The notes: generated by a model not told the origin, from the sequence alone. 64,000 nucleotides of DNA from Maribacter dokdonensis DSW-8 (GCF_001447995.1 NZ_LDPE01000001.1:868001-932000); one strand, 5' to 3'. Shown: positions 28,093 to 38,145, counted from the first letter of the stretch. A program made the numbers and translations.

Positions 28093-28114
28093 CAAAATTA
28101 ACTTCTTATCTTTA
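28093..28114. promoter_or_regulatory. Divergent promoter boxes between the oxidoreductase and carboxylase genes
   Basis: Minus strand: TAATTTTG at 28100-28093 (TAnnTTTG). Plus strand: TATCTTTA at 28107-28114 with TTG at 28081-28083, a spacing of 23 bases. The two boxes are seven bases apart. Confidence 0.45.
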
Positions 28115-28137
28115 TGCGAAGAAAATAAATATACAGA

Positions 28138-29766
28138 ATGGATTTAAAATTCAATCAAAACGAAGATAGGAATAAGTTGTTATTATCTGACCTTAGACGA
28201 AAGCTGAACGAGGTTTATTTAGGTGGAGGAAAAGCAAAAATTGCCAAGCAGCACGATCAAGGTAAAATGACCGCTAGAGAACGTATTGATTATCTATTTG
28301 ATCCAAAAACCGAACAGATTGAAGTTGGAGCCTTTGTTGGCGAAGGCATGTATAAAGAACATGGTGGCTGCCCTTCTGGCGGTGTTGTCATAAAAATTGG
28401 ATATGTAAAAGGAAAGCAATGTATAGTAGTTGCCAATGATGCAACGGTAAAGGCTGGTGCATGGTTTCCTATTACCGCCAAAAAGAATTTAAGAGCACAG
28501 GAAATTGCTATTGAAAACAGACTGCCTATTATTTATTTAGTAGACAGTGCCGGCGTGTATTTACCATTACAAGATGAAATTTTCCCGGATAAAGAGCACT
28601 TTGGGCGCATATTTAGAAACAATGCGGTTATGAGCAGTATGGGCATAACCCAAATTTCTGCGGTTATGGGCAGTTGTGTTGCCGGTGGCGCTTACTTACC
28701 TATAATGAGCGATGAAGCCTTAATAGTAGATAAGACCGCCAGTATTTTCTTGGCAGGAAGCTATTTGGTAAAAGCTGCTATAGGTGAAAGCATAGATAAT
28801 GAAACATTGGGTGGAGCAACCACTCATTGCGAGATTAGCGGGGTAACCGATTATAAAGCGAAAGATGATGCAGCTGCTTTGGACACCATAAAGAATATTA
28901 TGGATAAGATCGGTGATTTCCCAAAAGCGGGATACAACCGAAAGAAAAGTATAAAACCAAAAGAAAATCCTGATGACATCTATGGTATACTACCTAGCTC
29001 AAGAGCGGAACAGTATGACATGATGGAAATTATTAAGCGATTGGTGGACGACTCGGAATTTGAAGAATACAAAGCCGGATACGGACAAACCATACTTACT
29101 GGATATGCACGAATAGACGGATGGGCAGTTGGTATTGTTGCCAACCAAAGAAAAGTTGTAAAGACCAAAAAGGGAGAAATGCAGTTTGGCGGAGTCATTT
29201 ATTCCGATTCTGCAGATAAAGCAACCAGATTTATAGCCAATTGCAATCAAAAGAAAATTCCGCTGGTGTTTTTACAGGATGTTACCGGTTTTATGGTTGG
29301 TAGCAAAAGTGAGCATGGTGGTATTATTAAAGATGGCGCCAAAATGGTAAATGCGGTAAGCAACTCGGTGGTTCCAAAATTCACTATCGTAATAGGCAAC
29401 AGCTACGGAGCCGGAAACTATGCCATGTGCGGTAAAGCTTATGACCCTAGGTTAATGGTTGCTTGGCCAAGCGCAGAATTAGCCGTAATGAGCGGAAACT
29501 CGGCAGCAAAAGTATTATTACAAATTGAGAAGGCTTCATTAAAAAAGAAGGGTGAAACCATCACTGAGGAAAAAGAAACGGAACTATACGATAATATCAA
29601 GAAAAGATATGACAATCAAGTTTCTCCATACTATGCAGCCTCTAGACTATGGACCGATGCTATTATAGACCCAAAGGACACGCGTAAATGGATTTCAATG
29701 GGTATAGAAGCCGCTGATCATGCACCTATTGAGAAACCTTTTAATATGGGAGTGTTGCAGGTGTAA
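28138..29766 (+). CDS. Acyl-CoA carboxylase beta subunit (carboxyltransferase; methylcrotonyl/propionyl-CoA type)
   Basis: A 542-residue carboxyltransferase subunit of biotin-dependent acyl-CoA carboxylases. The N- and C-terminal crotonase-like halves are visible, with MTARERIDYLFD (about 43-54), GGCPSGGVV (about 79), VAGGAYLPIMSDEA (about 181-194), FLQDVTGFMVGSK (about 377) and GNSYGAGNYAMCGKAYDP (about 420). FMVG and AYDPR lean toward methylcrotonyl-CoA carboxylase, the leucine-degradation enzyme, but the alpha (biotin) subunit is not next door, so the acyl substrate is not fixed. Cytosolic. Confidence 0.87.
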   Translation: MDLKFNQNEDRNKLLLSDLRRKLNEVYLGGGKAKIAKQHDQGKMTARERIDYLFDPKTEQIEVGAFVGEGMYKEHGGCPSGGVVIKIGYVKGKQCIVVANDATVKAGAWFPITAKKNLRAQEIAIENRLPIIYLVDSAGVYLPLQDEIFPDKEHFGRIFRNNAVMSSMGITQISAVMGSCVAGGAYLPIMSDEALIVDKTASIFLAGSYLVKAAIGESIDNETLGGATTHCEISGVTDYKAKDDAAALDTIKNIMDKIGDFPKAGYNRKKSIKPKENPDDIYGILPSSRAEQYDMMEIIKRLVDDSEFEEYKAGYGQTILTGYARIDGWAVGIVANQRKVVKTKKGEMQFGGVIYSDSADKATRFIANCNQKKIPLVFLQDVTGFMVGSKSEHGGIIKDGAKMVNAVSNSVVPKFTIVIGNSYGAGNYAMCGKAYDPRLMVAWPSAELAVMSGNSAAKVLLQIEKASLKKKGETITEEKETELYDNIKKRYDNQVSPYYAASRLWTDAIIDPKDTRKWISMGIEAADHAPIEKPFNMGVLQV

Positions 29767-29817
29767 TTTCCTGAAAAATTGTTAGTATCAACGTATAAAA
29801 CTATTTACATTCAAAAA

Positions 29818-29844
29818 CCACAATACATTTATACTGTATTGTGG
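29818..29844 (-). terminator. Terminator for the minus-strand gene ending at 29900
   Basis: Perfect 10-base arms CCACAATACA / TGTATTGTGG with a seven-base loop. On the minus strand the hairpin is followed by TTTTTG, as expected for an intrinsic terminator. The plus-strand side has a poor T tract. Confidence 0.7.
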
Positions 29845-29899
29845 GCTTCTTATAATAACTATGTCTTTTTCTCTTTTATGTTTTGAAAAATTAACGGAC

Positions 29900-31642
29900 T
29901 TAATTAGCAACGATACTTACCGCATTTGATACTGAAAACAATTGCTGATTTACATTACGTAGACCCAGTTTAAAGACCTTTGTTTCTTTTCGTTGCGATG
30001 CACTACCATAGTTATAATATATAGTAGCTTTCAAATATGTAGGCGTCAAACTTTTGTTACCTAAATAGGTAGCGTTAACCAACCAATTACCACGAAGCGT
30101 ATCATCTATTAAATATTCTTCACTGGAGAAACCTGAGCGCTTTTCAATTTGAATACGTTCAGCATCTGCAGCTAAAGAATGCTCACTATTATAGTATCGC
30201 TTTTCTGGGTTTACAAATTGTAACACAAATTCAGCCTCACTATCGCTCCATTCAAAAACCAAACGTGTTCCTTTAAAATCATCATCAAGTTTAATTTCTT
30301 TTACCTTATTTGTTGAAACTAAATCAGCCCCTTTTAGAGAAATCAAATTATTTAAATCACGATCCATAATAACTTTCACTGGCTCTTCGTTTTCCAATAG
30401 CTCTTCTGCTAACAAGTAATCATAACGCAAGTACATAGCGGCAGCTTTTTGATTTAAACCTAATTCTCTATAACTATTTGCCAAGTCTAAATATGATTGT
30501 GCATAATCTGCTCTAAGTGTATACACATCTTCATAAAGTTTGTTTGCCTCTTTAAACTTTCCTTCCGCTTGATAGATATATGCCAACGATTTTAATGCGA
30601 TAGGGTTACCACTTAAAATATTGTCATTCTCTTCGATTATCTTATTAGCAAATTCTTTATTTTTCCATTTGTTCGAAAAATAATCATAAGCATCAAGTAC
30701 ATAGTAGAATGAACTACTGTATTTTTTTATTTGATTTTCGTAAATAACCTTTGCATCTTCTTCGGTTTTCGCATTTAAAAGTTCATTCATGTACGAAGGC
30801 TTATCTTCTTTAAAATTAACTGTACTTAATGCTGAATTATCATATTTATTATTTCTAAGCTTAGCTTGATCATAAGGCTTTCCATCAATATTGCCAGCAT
30901 ATAATAATGTTTTTGTGTTAATTACTATGACACCGCCAGCACCTATTGACCCGTATCTAGTAGTCATTGCCAAATTATTTAAAACAGCCAATCTAGCAAT
31001 TGAAGCTGGTGCAATCCATGTAGGAGCATTAGTTAAAATCTGACCATCAACATCATATACAGCTGGAGATGCCTGACTTATAGAATTGAAACCTCTAATA
31101 TATATTCCCCCTCCACGCTGACAATCACCAAAAACCCTTACGCTAGCAAACTTATTACGCACAACATCTAGAATACAAATCCCTACATCATTGATTTCGT
31201 CCTCTTGCAAAAACCTGATTTTCCCAGGGGCGGTCTCACTATCCAAAATACCAAATGCTGTTTTAATTAAATTTGGTTTATACTTATACTCCTCTTCTAA
31301 TTCGCTCTGTGATTTTCTATTACTATTACGCACGGTAACCTCATCTAATTGCTCAATTTTCTGAGTCATTTCAATATTTAAGATTCGTGTAACATCTTCA
31401 ACCATTATCTGAACATCACTTAAACCGGGATATGTATATTTAACTACATCCCTAGGTTCCGCAGATATTTGATATAATCCATTGGCGTCTGTTGTAGTAG
31501 AAATATCAGAATCTATTATAGAAATCTGAACATTTGCCAAAGGAGCATCCATTTGGGTAACCTTACCTTTAATTGTTTTGCTTTGTGCTTGCACATTGCA
31601 AGCAAAAGATATTAATACTAAAAGGAGTAAAACATTTTTCAT
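29900..31642 (-). CDS. Barrel-less CarboxypepD_reg / TonB-plug / TPR protein
   Basis: A 580-residue exported protein with a signal peptide (residues 1-19, ending NVQAQ), a CarboxypepD_reg domain (about 22-100), a SusC-like plug (about 145-245, with IYIRGFNSISQASPAVYDVDG and RYGSIGAGGVIVINTK), a TPR-like helical region (about 300-415, YAQSYLDLANSYRELG) and a C-terminal beta domain (about 458-575, RLVFEWSDSEAEFVLQFVN). No outer-membrane barrel follows the plug. The C-terminal domain resembles DUF2135 (inference). It is a shorter paralogue of the neighbouring 891-residue protein. It may be soluble in the periplasm or bind another receptor; function unknown. Confidence 0.8.
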   Translation of the reverse strand: MKNVLLLLVLISFACNVQAQSKTIKGKVTQMDAPLANVQISIIDSDISTTTDANGLYQISAEPRDVVKYTYPGLSDVQIMVEDVTRILNIEMTQKIEQLDEVTVRNSNRKSQSELEEEYKYKPNLIKTAFGILDSETAPGKIRFLQEDEINDVGICILDVVRNKFASVRVFGDCQRGGGIYIRGFNSISQASPAVYDVDGQILTNAPTWIAPASIARLAVLNNLAMTTRYGSIGAGGVIVINTKTLLYAGNIDGKPYDQAKLRNNKYDNSALSTVNFKEDKPSYMNELLNAKTEEDAKVIYENQIKKYSSSFYYVLDAYDYFSNKWKNKEFANKIIEENDNILSGNPIALKSLAYIYQAEGKFKEANKLYEDVYTLRADYAQSYLDLANSYRELGLNQKAAAMYLRYDYLLAEELLENEEPVKVIMDRDLNNLISLKGADLVSTNKVKEIKLDDDFKGTRLVFEWSDSEAEFVLQFVNPEKRYYNSEHSLAADAERIQIEKRSGFSSEEYLIDDTLRGNWLVNATYLGNKSLTPTYLKATIYYNYGSASQRKETKVFKLGLRNVNQQLFSVSNAVSIVAN

Positions 31643-31817
31643 AGAATAAAGTTTTATATGGTTATACCATAATTTTATATCAAAAATTAAACCATACTAA
31701 AATATGTAGGAATATAATTACTAATTATGTATGAGTTTAACAATATTACCGAATTTATTAAAAATTAAATCAAATTTTAATCACTTGTCCTTCAAAACAT
31801 TACATCTTTAATAAACT

Positions 31818-34493
31818 TTAATTTAAATTATCTGCTCCTAAAGTTGGTAAGTAAAATAGATTTTGATTCACATTTTTTAACGACAACCTATAAATCCTAA
31901 TAGTACTTTCTTCATTATCTGTACCGTAGCCAGAGAAAGCAGTCACTTTTAAATAAGTGGGCAAACCGCTTTTATTCCCCTTATAATTTATATTTATAAT
32001 CCATTCTCCTTGAATATCGCTTTCAAGAAAGAACTCTTTACTTGATGAATTTTCTTGCTTACCAAAATATTCATTCTGACTATATAGCGATGTACTAGAA
32101 ACAAAATAGCGATTTTCAGGATTTACGAACTGAAGGTCAAACTCAGCCTCATCATCGTTCCATTCAAAAAGAAGACGGGTATCCGCGCCCTTCCGCATTT
32201 CAGCCACTTCTTTTAAATCTTCTGAACTAATAGCATAGTCGGTTTTATGCTGTAAAAAATGATTGAACTCAGTCGTAATAATAGGATGTAATCCTATAGT
32301 ATCTGCCACAAGAAAAGATTCGTTCAATAATTTGGTATACCTACTATATAGATTGGCTGCCTTCTGCACTTCATTTACTTCAATATAACTATTTGCCAAG
32401 TCTCTATATGATTGCGCATAATTTGGTCTCTTTACAAAAACGCTGGTATATAGTTCGTTTGCTTTTTCAAATTTACCTTCTCGCTGATAAGCATATGCCA
32501 AAGCTTTCATTTCATTGATGTTATCAACAAATAGAGATTGATGATTAGAAATAATCACATTATTGAATTCTTCTTGCTCCCAATTGGCAGTAAAATAAAT
32601 ATAAGCATCAAGAAAAAATGAAGCAGAACTACTATAGCGTTTTTCATTTTCGTGATACACTTTCTTAGCCGCTTCAAAACTACTGCTAGCTAAAAGATCT
32701 TGAAGATAACTTGGCAAGTTTCTATTTGCTTGTTGTTTATCTATTGCATCAAATTCATAAATATTATTTCGAATTTTAGCTAGGTCACTAGCTCTATTAT
32801 TCTTAGTAGCATAATTAGCATGTTTTGTACTTATTGCAATTACACCGCCCGCGGCAACCTGCCCATATCTTCCAACGCCAGCAAGACCAGGTATTACCGC
32901 TATGCGCTCAATAACATTTAAATCTAAAAAATACGGAACATCTTCATAAATTACTCCGTCAATTTCGAATATTGCAGGTCTAATATTATTAATTGACCCT
33001 TTACCTCCTCTTATAAACACAGCAACTTTGGTAAAAGAACATCCAAAACAAGTATTTCCATTGGTTACATTATCAATGCGAACCCCAGCTATTTTACCAT
33101 CTAAAGCTGCTAGAATATTTGGCGCCGATAAGTTCAAACTCTTACCATCTACAATAGTTATTGCATGACCAATTGTTTTTTTATCAAGAGTTCCATAAGC
33201 ACTCTTAGCAAATTCATCATTCGTTAAATATTCAGAGAACATTTCTGCCTCGGTTTTCTTTAAACGCGCTCTTTCAGTAACGGTAACACCTTCTAGTTCT
33301 TCAACCATCAAATTCATGGTGACGTTGATATTATGTATGGTCTCCAATACGGTACGTTCCATTTTTTCGAAACCCAAATAATCAAAACTAATGACATCTC
33401 CTATTTGTGCCATAATGGTATATCTACCATACGCATCTGTTTGTGTATGCTTTAATGACTCCGCTATTTGAACAGTAGCATTTTCAACAGGCTTACCATT
33501 ATTAAAAACAAAACCTGTAATTGATCTATGCGTTTTAATAGGGTTGGTATTTATTATTGGAGTTTTAAAAGAATTTTGAAGAGTTTTGTTTCTGGAATAA
33601 TTTGATATTTGAGAAATGTCATCCTCACTCAAAGTAGAAGTATTTACATAAAAAGTCATTGCATCTCCCCTGAACGTTTTCCATTGTCCCTGGCTAACAT
33701 ATCTTCTGTACGATGTACTTGGTCTATAATCTGCTGCCAAAACCAAGCCCACACGTTTACCATATACTTTCAATAATTCTAGACCAATACTAAAATCTTC
33801 ATCTACAATAAGGTTGTACGGCTTTAAATCTACGGTTACCATTCCAGGAGATTTGCCTATCATTTTGGTAACGTTCTTTTTCAATAATTTATCTTCAGGA
33901 TAAATGGTGCCGCCTTTATATACATTAATGCGCACCAATACACTATCAGAATAATTTTCGTTTAGATAAAAGTGAAAATCTTTTAAGAAGTGCTTCTTTT
34001 TATCAACACTTATCCTTGTCACCAATTCAGCCCCCAAAGAACCATCGCCTTTCCAATACCCAAACTTATTTTTACTAGGATAGGAAAAGCCTACAACATC
34101 ATCTTTTTTACCTTTCAGATATTTAGCGGATACGATTGCCTCATGTAATTGCATTGCCTGGGGCTTCATAACAACTTTTTGAAACAACAAATTATTAAAA
34201 TTTACCTCTGAAATTTTAAGCCGAATGGTTTTATAACCTACAGAAGAAAATTGTAGCACATCTGTATTAGAAAAATCAGCCTTATTAATCTCTAGATAAA
34301 ATTTACCATCAAAATTACTTACGGTACCTACACCTTTATTTACAACTCCAATATTTACAAAAGGAAGCGTCTCTTTCGTATCAGCATCCACTACTGTTCC
34401 TTTAAATTGATGTTGCCCAAAAAGTCCTATACTTAGCGTACACAAAAGCAATAAAAGATAATACTTTATATGAAGTTTAGTAATCCATTTCAT
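31818..34493 (-). CDS. Barrel-less CarboxypepD_reg x2 / TonB-plug / TPR protein
   Basis: An 891-residue exported protein with a signal peptide ending GLFGQ (about 26). Domains: CarboxypepD_reg 1 (about 28-112), a beta-rich middle domain (about 143-290), CarboxypepD_reg 2 (about 323-398), a SusC-like plug (about 440-560, with LDGKIAGVRIDN, VFIRGGKGSIN and RYGQVAAGGVIAISTK), TPR-like helices (about 600-725) and the C-terminal beta domain (about 770-885, RLLFEWNDDEAEFDLQFVN). A CFGC pair sits in the plug at about 482-485. As in its neighbour, no barrel follows the plug. The last half aligns by eye with the 580-residue paralogue. Gap of 175 bases between them, no terminator seen. Confidence 0.8.
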   Translation of the reverse strand: MKWITKLHIKYYLLLLLCTLSIGLFGQHQFKGTVVDADTKETLPFVNIGVVNKGVGTVSNFDGKFYLEINKADFSNTDVLQFSSVGYKTIRLKISEVNFNNLLFQKVVMKPQAMQLHEAIVSAKYLKGKKDDVVGFSYPSKNKFGYWKGDGSLGAELVTRISVDKKKHFLKDFHFYLNENYSDSVLVRINVYKGGTIYPEDKLLKKNVTKMIGKSPGMVTVDLKPYNLIVDEDFSIGLELLKVYGKRVGLVLAADYRPSTSYRRYVSQGQWKTFRGDAMTFYVNTSTLSEDDISQISNYSRNKTLQNSFKTPIINTNPIKTHRSITGFVFNNGKPVENATVQIAESLKHTQTDAYGRYTIMAQIGDVISFDYLGFEKMERTVLETIHNINVTMNLMVEELEGVTVTERARLKKTEAEMFSEYLTNDEFAKSAYGTLDKKTIGHAITIVDGKSLNLSAPNILAALDGKIAGVRIDNVTNGNTCFGCSFTKVAVFIRGGKGSINNIRPAIFEIDGVIYEDVPYFLDLNVIERIAVIPGLAGVGRYGQVAAGGVIAISTKHANYATKNNRASDLAKIRNNIYEFDAIDKQQANRNLPSYLQDLLASSSFEAAKKVYHENEKRYSSSASFFLDAYIYFTANWEQEEFNNVIISNHQSLFVDNINEMKALAYAYQREGKFEKANELYTSVFVKRPNYAQSYRDLANSYIEVNEVQKAANLYSRYTKLLNESFLVADTIGLHPIITTEFNHFLQHKTDYAISSEDLKEVAEMRKGADTRLLFEWNDDEAEFDLQFVNPENRYFVSSTSLYSQNEYFGKQENSSSKEFFLESDIQGEWIININYKGNKSGLPTYLKVTAFSGYGTDNEESTIRIYRLSLKNVNQNLFYLPTLGADNLN

Positions 34494-34620
34494 TAAGCGA
34501 GTTATTCAATAACCGTCAGGTTACTCTTAAATATATGAATAACAAGCTTTTAAACCTAACATAATAAATAGAAAATAAGATTTTTAATACATCAACAATA
34601 TTTTGTCTTACAAATTAAGA

Positions 34621-35967
34621 TTAATTTCCCTGATGATTTTTCACTCGTGGTATCAACAATAATTCCGTCTGTCTTCCATTTACATATCTAAATCCATCTT
34701 CACCATAGAAGCCGGCTTCTTCAAGCATAATTCTGATATCTCTATTCCATTCCGGTATGTTGATGGTCGTGTTTAATTCAATAGCATAAACAGTATTTGG
34801 ATTAAGTCCATAATTTTCTCCATCGTCACGCATAACACCACCTTGAGCATCCCACATTCCAATAGTTGTTCCGGCAGAATGACCATAAGTACCTAACGGG
34901 TGCGTGTAAATAGAAGGTCTTAACCCTACAGCTTTAGCCTCGTCCAGCGATTTTTTAAGAATTTCATTTCCAGATCTTCCTTTAATCATATTACTGGTTA
35001 GAAAGTCTTGCAATTTATTCCCTTCCTTTAGTCCGTTTACTAAAAATTCTGGGGCAGCAGTTTCTTCTGGCTTTAGTACATACGCTAATTCTTGACAATC
35101 AGTATTTAAACGCAAATACGTAATACCGAAATCGCAGTGGACCAAGTCCCCTGGTAATATCACTGTATCTTCTGGTCTACCAGAGAAAGAGTACAGGTGA
35201 CTTACCAATTCCTCTTTACTTCGCTGTACATCTATGGTTGGGTGAAACCAGGTTTCTAAACCTAAATCTGTCACTTTTTGGCGCATCCACCATTCAACCT
35301 CAGAAGTCGTGGTAATTCCCGGAGTTATTACTTTCTCTGAGAATGCTTCGGCTATGATATCATGTGTAATATCTACCAATTGATCATATATAACCATTTC
35401 ACGCTCCGTTCTAGTTTCGATCCAGCGTACGGCTAGTTGCTCTGCAGATGTTACTTTTGAAGTATACTTTTTAGGCAGATTTGCCATGAATTCCTCATAA
35501 TCCGTCTTTACCAAACCATCGGCAATATTATGGTCTGTAGAATAATTAAGTCCGATTTTTTTTGGATTTCTTTCTGATATTAACTGCATTAACCTCTTCC
35601 ATTGATTAGGCTCCTTTTCCTTATCCCAAGCGGAAACAATATTCTTACCAACATTATAACGAGCAACGGCTAATTTTTCAATAGTGTTCTTTGCTTTATC
35701 TCTATAAAACAAAAGAATAGTTCTTCTACGGGCATTTAACCACGTAGCAGGCAGCATGGTCTTAATAACCGGATCCTCATTGTATTCCCTTGAAATTACC
35801 ACCCACATGTCTAAGTCAGCAGCATCCATAAGTTTTGGAAGTAAGTTGTTAAAACGGTCGTCTAGAATTTCATCTATAACAATGGCTCTTTCTTTTTCAT
35901 TGAGGATTTGTTGGGCGTTACTTTTACTAATAAAAATTAGAAATGTAAAAAGGAATAGTTTTTTCAT
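34621..35967 (-). CDS. Secreted M24 family metallopeptidase (Xaa-Pro aminopeptidase-like)
   Basis: A 448-residue exported protein. I chose the ATG at 35967 because it gives the signal peptide MKKLFLFTFLIFISKSNAQ; an in-frame upstream start at 36000 adds 11 residues. The pita-bread fold with two metal ions is indicated by the five ligands in HCDFGI, NTDCQEL, HPLGTYGHSAG, AIELNTTI and MLEEAG, in the right order. An N-terminal creatinase-like domain precedes it. The family removes N-terminal residues before proline; the location would be periplasmic or extracellular. It sits between two genes for plug-domain proteins. Confidence 0.85.
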   Translation of the reverse strand: MKKLFLFTFLIFISKSNAQQILNEKERAIVIDEILDDRFNNLLPKLMDAADLDMWVVISREYNEDPVIKTMLPATWLNARRRTILLFYRDKAKNTIEKLAVARYNVGKNIVSAWDKEKEPNQWKRLMQLISERNPKKIGLNYSTDHNIADGLVKTDYEEFMANLPKKYTSKVTSAEQLAVRWIETRTEREMVIYDQLVDITHDIIAEAFSEKVITPGITTTSEVEWWMRQKVTDLGLETWFHPTIDVQRSKEELVSHLYSFSGRPEDTVILPGDLVHCDFGITYLRLNTDCQELAYVLKPEETAAPEFLVNGLKEGNKLQDFLTSNMIKGRSGNEILKKSLDEAKAVGLRPSIYTHPLGTYGHSAGTTIGMWDAQGGVMRDDGENYGLNPNTVYAIELNTTINIPEWNRDIRIMLEEAGFYGEDGFRYVNGRQTELLLIPRVKNHQGN

Positions 35968-36063
35968 AAGTGTTGTTTGGTATAAGCCTTGAAAATACAA
36001 AATTTCACTTGTTAGAAATAAACTATCCCTTGAATATCAATTTGTTTTATTATTTAAGTATAA

Positions 36064-38145
36064 TTAATAGCCGTTCGCTACCAATTTATCATTAGCACTT
36101 TTAACCAACCTAATAAACTCTGCTCTATATCCATTTACATCTTTTCCCCTTCCCTTCTCCGCCAATACAATTACATCCTTATAGGTTGTTTTATTAGTAA
36201 ATTTAGACTTTCGCAATTGTTGACCAAATAATGCAACGGCCGCAGAAAACTGAAAATCTTCAGACATTTCTTGAGAATCTACATTCTGAACATGAACCAA
36301 TTCTAAGCTCTTTTTACCATCAGGTTTTTTGTATCTAATTCTCACTGTAAACAACTCATCTAAAAACGTATTCTCATTAGTATTGCTAGCATATTTTAAT
36401 TTAGGTATATCTTTATCATATATAGTTTTTACCCCAGCTTCAACTATTTCATATAAAGCAGTTACTTTATGCCCGCTTCCCAATTCACCTGCATCCTTAG
36501 TATCGTCAATAAAATCTTCATCAGCTAATAATCTATTTTCATATCCTAGTAATCGATACGATTTAACTTTATTAGGATTAAACTCTACTTGAAGTTTCAC
36601 ATCTTTTGCAATAGTAAACAGCGTACCGCCAAATTCCTTACCAAATACTTTCTGAGCTTCTTGCATGGTATCGATGTAAGCATGATTTCCATTTCCTTTA
36701 TCTGCCAATGTTTCCAATTTAGAATCTTTGTAATTACCTATACCAAAACCCAAAACGGAAAGAAAAACACCAGACTCTCTCTTTTTCACAATTAAATTTT
36801 CCATGTCATAATCACTGGACAAACCAATATTAAAATCGCCATCAGTTGCCAGTATTACTCTATTATTTCCATTTTTCTTAAAATGCTTTTCTGCTAATTG
36901 ATATGCTAATTCAATACCCTCACCTCCTGCTGTTGACCCTCCGGCTTCCAAGTTATTTAAGGCATTTATAATTTTTGTTTTATCACTACCCGATGTTGGC
37001 TCTAATACTACACCAGCCGCACCAGCATAAACGACAATAGAAATTCTATCCTTGTCTCTTAATTGATTTACCAATAATTTAAATGCTGATTTTAACAGCG
37101 GTAATTTATTGTCTGCCGACATTGACCCAGAAACATCAATAAGAAAAGTAAGGTTAGATGCTGGTAAATCTTCATTTAAATACTCCTTTCCTTGTAAGCC
37201 AATACGCACCAATTTGGTATCTACATTCCAAGGTGTTTTAGCAACTTCGGTATGCACAGAAAATGGATGTTCATTTTTCGGTTGTGCATAATCATAATCA
37301 AAATAATTAATCATTTCCTCAATCTTCACGGCACTTACAGGAACATCCTGTCCTTTATTAATAAATCTTCTAATATTGCTATAAGCTGCTTTATCCACAT
37401 CTATAGAAAAAGTAGACAATGGATTTACGGTAACATTTTGAAACTGATTTTCTGTGATTTTGGCGTAATTTTCATCGTTCTCAATATTGTAATTTCCATG
37501 CAAAGTACGTATTACAACACATCCATATCTAGCATCCCTTCCATACAAACTCTTTGCTTCAGCAGCATTAAGTTCTTTTCGGCTATTAATGTCTACATTT
37601 TTTAGGCTTTCAATAATTGCATTATATTCTTTTTGAATTGGCACACCGTCAACTATATACAAAGGACTTTTAACTTTAACCCCTTCCTTTTTATTTTCTA
37701 TTGAACCAATACCTCTAATTTGAACACCACTAACTTTTCCTTGCAACGCTCTACTAATACTATTTTTAGAACTTTGTTTGTTAATCATAGATACAGAACC
37801 CGTAGCATAACTACGCTTTTGAATACCATAACCAACCACTACAACCTCTTCAAGCGCCTGAAAGTCTTTCTCAAGTGACACATCTATAACCGTTTCATCT
37901 TTTACCCCGACAATTAAGCTTTTACATCCTATATAAGAAAATACTAGTTTTGCTCCCTTTGAAACTATTAACGAATAGTGCCCCTCAAAATCTGTTTGCG
38001 TACTATTGGTCGTACCTTTTTCGATTACATTAGCTCCAGGTAAAGGGTTGCCTTTATTATCTGAAACGGTACCACTAATTTTAATTTGTTGCGATAACAT
38101 TAAAACACTGTTGAGTAGGAAGAATAAGAAAATTACATTTTTCAT
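36064..38145 (-). CDS. TonB-plug / von Willebrand A fusion protein (YfbK type)
   Basis: A 693-residue exported protein. After a signal peptide (ending LMLSQQ, about 20) come a CarboxypepD_reg domain (about 22-95, ISGTVSDNKGNPLPGANV), a shortened SusC-like plug (about 128-215, RALQGKVSGVQIRG, SPLYIVDGVP, LYGRDARYGCVVIRT), a VWF_N region (about 240-300), a vWA domain (about 330-500) with the MIDAS motif DVSGSMS (337-343) and ATDGDFN, and a DUF3520-like C-terminus. E. coli YfbK has the VWF_N-vWA-DUF3520 part. The plug fused to it has no barrel. Probably a metal-dependent protein-binding surface in the envelope; function unknown. Confidence 0.85.
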   Translation of the reverse strand: MKNVIFLFFLLNSVLMLSQQIKISGTVSDNKGNPLPGANVIEKGTTNSTQTDFEGHYSLIVSKGAKLVFSYIGCKSLIVGVKDETVIDVSLEKDFQALEEVVVVGYGIQKRSYATGSVSMINKQSSKNSISRALQGKVSGVQIRGIGSIENKKEGVKVKSPLYIVDGVPIQKEYNAIIESLKNVDINSRKELNAAEAKSLYGRDARYGCVVIRTLHGNYNIENDENYAKITENQFQNVTVNPLSTFSIDVDKAAYSNIRRFINKGQDVPVSAVKIEEMINYFDYDYAQPKNEHPFSVHTEVAKTPWNVDTKLVRIGLQGKEYLNEDLPASNLTFLIDVSGSMSADNKLPLLKSAFKLLVNQLRDKDRISIVVYAGAAGVVLEPTSGSDKTKIINALNNLEAGGSTAGGEGIELAYQLAEKHFKKNGNNRVILATDGDFNIGLSSDYDMENLIVKKRESGVFLSVLGFGIGNYKDSKLETLADKGNGNHAYIDTMQEAQKVFGKEFGGTLFTIAKDVKLQVEFNPNKVKSYRLLGYENRLLADEDFIDDTKDAGELGSGHKVTALYEIVEAGVKTIYDKDIPKLKYASNTNENTFLDELFTVRIRYKKPDGKKSLELVHVQNVDSQEMSEDFQFSAAVALFGQQLRKSKFTNKTTYKDVIVLAEKGRGKDVNGYRAEFIRLVKSANDKLVANGY

